This document shows, piece after piece, positions 60,741 to 64,000 of a stretch of DNA of 64,000 nt. The notes under the pieces were generated by a model. It searched no databases. It saw nothing but the letters and a program-made list of their open reading frames with translations, and was not told where the DNA came from. Location: the NCBI GenBank assembly GCA_963788225.1, contig CAWBGI010000002.1:372001-436000 (forward strand), in the 5' to 3' direction. Both the position numbers and the translations under genes were made by a program. The stretch's first letter is position 1. Every line of letters begins with the position of its first letter. Origin of the DNA: Sulfotelmatobacter sp963788225. GTDB taxonomy: Bacteria; Acidobacteriota; Terriglobia; Terriglobales; Acidobacteriaceae.

Positions 60741-61698
60741 GGTATCGCCCGTCGCCTGCGGTTTGGGCGGCGCAGCGAAGTGCGGCAGAAGCGACTTCGA
60801 CTTCCAGCTTCGCTGCGGCGACCTGAACTTTGGGTGCGGGTTCGGCGGCTGTCTTCAACGGTGGTCGCGCCGCTCTCTCCGCTGCGGCTGGAGTGATCTG
60901 AGGCTGCTGCGGCGCTGGAGCTGCCACCGGGACCTCTCGGAGTTCGTCAGCGGCTTCTGCAACCCGTGCGGCTAACCCTTGATCCCGCACGCGCAGCGTG
61001 CGATGGACCACTTCCAGATCGGCGACGGGACGGCCCGCAATTCCACTTAGCCACGAATTCCATGCAGTCTCGTCGGCGATGCGGTAGGTATAGCCCAGAG
61101 CGTTCGGACTGCGACGGACTCCGTCTTTCGTCTTTACCCAGCGCAGTAGCATCATGCTGATCTGCGAGCCAAACCCCGCTCCCAGATGTAAGGCGTACTC
61201 GACTGGATAGGAACCGCCTTTGGATAGGTTCAACGGCCCTAGCTCGGGATCGACTTCCTTGAAGTTGGCGACCGGAGGCACGCAACCGGTTTCCAGAGCC
61301 TTGACCGCAACGACATCTTCAATGCCGGTGGCCATGGCGTGGCCGGTGAAGCCCTTGGTATTGGCGATCACGATGCGATCGGCAACATCGCCGAAGATGC
61401 GGCGAAGGGCGTTAATCTCGGCGGAGGCGCTGCCGCCGCGCGCCGGGGTATAGGTTTCGTGGGAGACGAAAACGGTCTGTGGCGCTATCTCGCGACGCGA
61501 AATGCCGCTGTCCGCTTCGGCTTTGGCGATCAAGGATTCCATCACCTGGCCGATGTGCTGCACGTCGAGACGAGTGCCGTGGAATGCGCTGTTGGCGGTA
61601 ACCGTGGACAGCACTTCGCAGATAGGCTGTATTCCTCGTTCCTGTGCGGCGGCGGCGCTCTCCACTACTAGCGCCGCGGCGCCCATGCCGATAATCAT
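60688..61698 (-). CDS. megasynthase fragment: C-terminal half of the ketosynthase
   Basis: This frame continues the ketosynthase after a one-base break near 61735. GMIIGMGAAALVVESAAAAQERG is the post-active-site strand; VSHETYTPARGGSASAEI contains the first active-site His (HGTGT position) and NTKGFTGHAMATG the Lys and second His. KS ends near residue 200, followed by a linker domain (LGYTYRIADETAWNSWLSGIAG) and an Ala/Pro-rich tether. Coding effectively ends near 60775, where the frame shifts to ACP1. Cys, His and His of the KS triad are all present across the two pieces. Confidence 0.85.
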   Translation of the reverse strand: MIIGMGAAALVVESAAAAQERGIQPICEVLSTVTANSAFHGTRLDVQHIGQVMESLIAKAEADSGISRREIAPQTVFVSHETYTPARGGSASAEINALRRIFGDVADRIVIANTKGFTGHAMATGIEDVVAVKALETGCVPPVANFKEVDPELGPLNLSKGGSYPVEYALHLGAGFGSQISMMLLRWVKTKDGVRRSPNALGYTYRIADETAWNSWLSGIAGRPVADLEVVHRTLRVRDQGLAARVAEAADELREVPVAAPAPQQPQITPAAAERAARPPLKTAAEPAPKVQVAAAKLEVEVASAALRCAAQTAGDGRYRERESAGSGSREDGLSS

Positions 61699-63505
61699 GC
61701 CGTGCCGCCGGCGATCGAATGGTATCGCGGCATCTGTCGACCACTTCGTCGGTGGCTGCCGCTCCCGTTGCCAGGAAGCCGGCGCCCATCCAGTCGATCA
61801 GATGATCGGAGGTAATGTCGTCGGCGGAGACAACGATTACGCGGCTGCACCGTCCGGCGTGGATCCAGTCCTGCGCCAGCGATATCGCCTGCGTGGTGCT
61901 AGCGCAGGCTGCGTTCATTTGAGTGTTGGGACCGCGTGCGCCGATGAATTCGGCAAACTGCGAATGTCCCATGGACAGGACGCGGAGCAGGAAGCGCCGG
62001 TTGAAAACATAAGGTTCTTTGTCGATTGCGGCGCGCAACTCTTCGATACGCCGCTTTAGCTGCTGTACGAGAGTGGAGTGACCGTTGCCTTCTACTGCGC
62101 GGGCGAGCAGAGTCTCAAGCTCGGCCAACTTCTCGCGTCGTTCGTGGTCCGCGTAATAACGTTCCATCTCATCGGCGAACGAATCCAAACCGGGGAAAGC
62201 GGAAGCAAAAATCACTCCGGTGTGGTCGCGCAACGAGTCGGGCAATCCCCAGCGCTCCGGTAATTGCGTGCCCTTGGTTGTGGTTTTATAGCGCATCACC
62301 AACGGGATGCCGGCGTCGCGCAATGCGTCAATGCCCACGGCGATTGCAAGTTGAGTATCACGGTCGAGTGCGCCTACGCGCTCGGCGGAAATCCCAAATT
62401 CACTTTCCAGATCGAAAGCGCCTCCGCGGCCTGCCAGCTTGATGACGTCGGCGACATCGGTCAGGGTTTCAAATCGAGGTTCGCCGTTCTCGCTCTTTAC
62501 CAACCGAGTGATGTGCTTGTCGAGCATGGCACTGCGGAGCGGTTTGGGAATCGACTCGATGAACTGATCGCCTCGCAGAATGCGGCCGATGTTGGCATCA
62601 TCGAAAATGTGCTCTGTTCCAGGTAGCCCTAATGCCGCTCCTGTGATGACAACGGGTTCAGAAGTGGGACGCTCATTTTTGCCGCGGTAGATTTCATAGC
62701 CGCGATCGAGAACGTCGGCGAACAAGCGGCCGAGTTCTTTGTAGCGGTCTCCATTCGATGGCGCGGTTGGAGTTGCGGAGCCAACTGCGGTTGGTGTGCC
62801 TGCGGCTTTCGGTGCTATCGCGCTTGGCTTCGTTTCCGCTGGTGCGGCAAGGGCGGTCACCGACGACTCACGCAAGGCTTCCGAGGTACCGCGGCCCAGC
62901 CCGACCGCGTAAAGTCCGCACAGCGCTTGGTTGAATGCAACCAGATCACCGACTTTCGGATGATTGGTGAACAGTGAAACCACATCGCCATGGCTGCCGA
63001 GCACATCCTCGGCAAATCCCTGCAAGGCCTTCTTCGGTCCGACTTCGACAAACATGCGGGCGCCGGCATCGTACAGCGTGTGCAATCCCTTAACGAATTG
63101 GACCGGGGAAGCGACCTGCTGCGTGAGGACGTCGAGCATCTGCGGCACGACGTTAGGCCCGGTGGGATAAAACTCGCCGTTTGTGTTGGCGACGATGGGC
63201 AGACGCGGAGATTCGAGATGCAAGCGCTCCAGCACTCGCCGCAAGGGCTCGCTGGCTCCGGCCACAATCGAGGTGTGAAAAGCGTGGCTGACCGGCAGCG
63301 GGGCTACGTCATAGCCGGCTTTTTGGAAGGCTTCCATCGCTTGCTCAACCGCTTGGCTCGCTCCGCCGATCACTCCCTGGCGGTTGCTGTTCACGTTGGC
63401 GATCACGACATAGCCGTCGATGGTTTTCAGAATTCGCTCGATCTCTTCCAGCGGAGCAAACACCGCAGCCATGCGGCCGTTATCTTTCGTTGCTACTTGG
63501 GTCAT
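61412..63505 (-). CDS. megasynthase fragment: AT C-terminus and ketosynthase N-terminal half
   Basis: A 697-residue open frame; coding is effective from about 63556 to 61735. It starts inside the acyltransferase: RMAAVFAPLEEIERIL, VNSNRQGVIGG and PVSHAFHTSIVAGASEPL (the His of the AT dyad; HAFH is typical of malonyl specificity). After a linker, the ketosynthase begins at about residue 280 (PVVITGAALGLPGTEHIF) and reaches the nucleophile in MNAACASTTQAISLAQDWI. A charged coiled-coil insert (ERREKLAELETLLARAVEG, VQQLKRRIEELRAAI) interrupts the KS. The end after EVVD is nonsense caused by the break at 61735. Confidence 0.87.
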   Translation of the reverse strand: MTQVATKDNGRMAAVFAPLEEIERILKTIDGYVVIANVNSNRQGVIGGASQAVEQAMEAFQKAGYDVAPLPVSHAFHTSIVAGASEPLRRVLERLHLESPRLPIVANTNGEFYPTGPNVVPQMLDVLTQQVASPVQFVKGLHTLYDAGARMFVEVGPKKALQGFAEDVLGSHGDVVSLFTNHPKVGDLVAFNQALCGLYAVGLGRGTSEALRESSVTALAAPAETKPSAIAPKAAGTPTAVGSATPTAPSNGDRYKELGRLFADVLDRGYEIYRGKNERPTSEPVVITGAALGLPGTEHIFDDANIGRILRGDQFIESIPKPLRSAMLDKHITRLVKSENGEPRFETLTDVADVIKLAGRGGAFDLESEFGISAERVGALDRDTQLAIAVGIDALRDAGIPLVMRYKTTTKGTQLPERWGLPDSLRDHTGVIFASAFPGLDSFADEMERYYADHERREKLAELETLLARAVEGNGHSTLVQQLKRRIEELRAAIDKEPYVFNRRFLLRVLSMGHSQFAEFIGARGPNTQMNAACASTTQAISLAQDWIHAGRCSRVIVVSADDITSDHLIDWMGAGFLATGAAATDEVVDRCRDTIRSPAARHDYRHGRRGASSGERRRRTGTRNTAYLRSAVHGYRQQRIPRHSSRRAAHRPGDGILDRQSRSGQRHFASRDSATDRFRLPRNLYPGARRQRLRRD

Positions 63506-63741
63506 TCCGCGGCCACGGGCGCTGACGGCCTCCAGCGAGTCTTCAAAAGGCAGGCGCCGGCGGCAACCAGCGCGCCGTATTCGCCCAGACTGTGTCCCAT
63601 CGTGAAGTCGGGCTCAATACCGTAAGCTGCCAGCAGCCGGGTCAGCGCGAGGTCGATTGCGAGCACGGTGGGCTGAGTAATCTCAGTTTGGCGGAGGTCT
63701 TCTTCCGCCTTTGCGACGGCCTCTGGCGTCGGCGTTGTCAA
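63502..63741 (-). CDS. megasynthase fragment: acyltransferase nucleophile segment
   Basis: Short frame carrying PEAVAKAEEDLRQTEITQPTVLAIDLALTRLLAAYGIEPD and the acyltransferase nucleophile FTMGHSLGEYGALVAAG. It is bounded by single-base breaks near 63727 (one extra base) and 63556 (one base missing, likely CCC read as CC). After repair it runs into LPFEDSLEAVSARGRGMTQVATKDNGR of the next frame. Not an independent gene. Confidence 0.8.
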   Translation of the reverse strand: MTTPTPEAVAKAEEDLRQTEITQPTVLAIDLALTRLLAAYGIEPDFTMGHSLGEYGALVAAGACLLKTRWRPSAPVAAE

Positions 63742-64000
63742 CGAAGATGAATTTGCTGAGCGGCTTGCCGAGCAAGGGCGTCATCACGCGATCGGCTTCG
63801 GCAAAAGTGTCAGTCACAATCGGTTCCGTCGCGCGGAGCTGCGCGAGCATGTTCACGTACTGCGAGCCTTGACCCGTATACAGGAATGCAACTTTCGGAG
63901 CGGGACCGCGACCGCGAAATATGCCCTGCGCGCGCAGGGCTTTCCACATCGCCGGTTGATTGGCCGCCAGCGCCTTGAGTGCGTTGCCGGCTTTCTCCGC
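63683..64000 (-). CDS. megasynthase fragment: acyltransferase N-terminus, gene runs off the window
   Basis: The frame is open to the right edge. It contains PAPKVAFLYTGQGSQYVNMLAQL, the N-terminal GQGSQ motif of acyltransferases, preceded by a helix-rich linker (AGNALKALAANQPAMWKAL). Coding is valid down to about 63727, after which the frame breaks. The true N-terminus lies beyond the window and probably includes a further domain. The call as a partial gene is firm; the missing part is unknown. Confidence 0.8.
   Translation of the reverse strand, partial: AEKAGNALKALAANQPAMWKALRAQGIFRGRGPAPKVAFLYTGQGSQYVNMLAQLRATEPIVTDTFAEADRVMTPLLGKPLSKFIFVDNADARGRRKGGRRPPPN

Overview
The window looks like chromosomal DNA of an Acidobacteriota bacterium (Terriglobia/Koribacter-like). 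This is inferred from gene content, not a database match: GC-rich coding sequence, a winged-helix/kinase/TPR receptor, a Ser/Thr kinase with a PD40 propeller, two secreted Gloeo/Verruco-repeat proteins, a very large DUF2339 membrane protein, a single-chain AroD-AroE, and many period-7 intergenic repeats. No rRNA, tRNA or CRISPR array was seen.

Layout. 0-3.3 kb: YjbR-like protein, aldo/keto reductase, HtrA-type protease. 3.0-6.5 kb: a cluster of toxin-antitoxin genes (orphan Phd, RHH/ParE pair, XRE protein, HicAB with a palindromic operator and an easily missed GTG-start hicA). 6.7-13.9 kb: hydrolase, pirin, coaE, folD, Trm112-like protein, a possible structured RNA, a second hydrolase, a periplasmic phosphatase. 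14.3-20.1 kb: winged-helix/kinase/TPR receptor, aroDE, a secreted protein. 20.1-21.5 kb: an intact IS3-family element inserted exactly in the loop of a rho-independent terminator. 21.6-38.4 kb: apt/acyP, Gloeo/Verruco-repeat protein, efp, AMIN protein, PilZ, trpG and trpE converging on a four-helix-bundle gene, MBL hydrolase, gdhA, pgsA, AMMECR1, secreted proteins. 38.5-48.5 kb: PD40 kinase, M48 peptidase, DUF2339 protein, GAF protein, ABC1-type kinase-like gene.

48.5-64 kb (minus strand) is the main attraction: a tightly spaced operon running in from beyond the right edge. It holds an iterative PKS/PUFA-synthase-like megaenzyme (AT, KS, four tandem ACPs, KR, DH), a eukaryotic-style single-chain acetyl-CoA carboxylase (BC-BCCP-central-CT), an Sfp-type phosphopantetheinyl transferase and a GMC oxidoreductase. 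The carboxylase could supply malonyl-CoA, the transferase could activate the ACPs, and the oxidoreductase could tailor the product: a self-contained route to a secondary lipid or polyketide. All four ACP domains carry Thr where the phosphopantetheine Ser is expected.

Quality note: eleven single-base reading-frame breaks occur in six otherwise well-conserved genes (five in the megasynthase). Each is repaired by adding or removing one base, so uncorrected sequencing indels are the simplest explanation. The pieces are described as parts of single genes.
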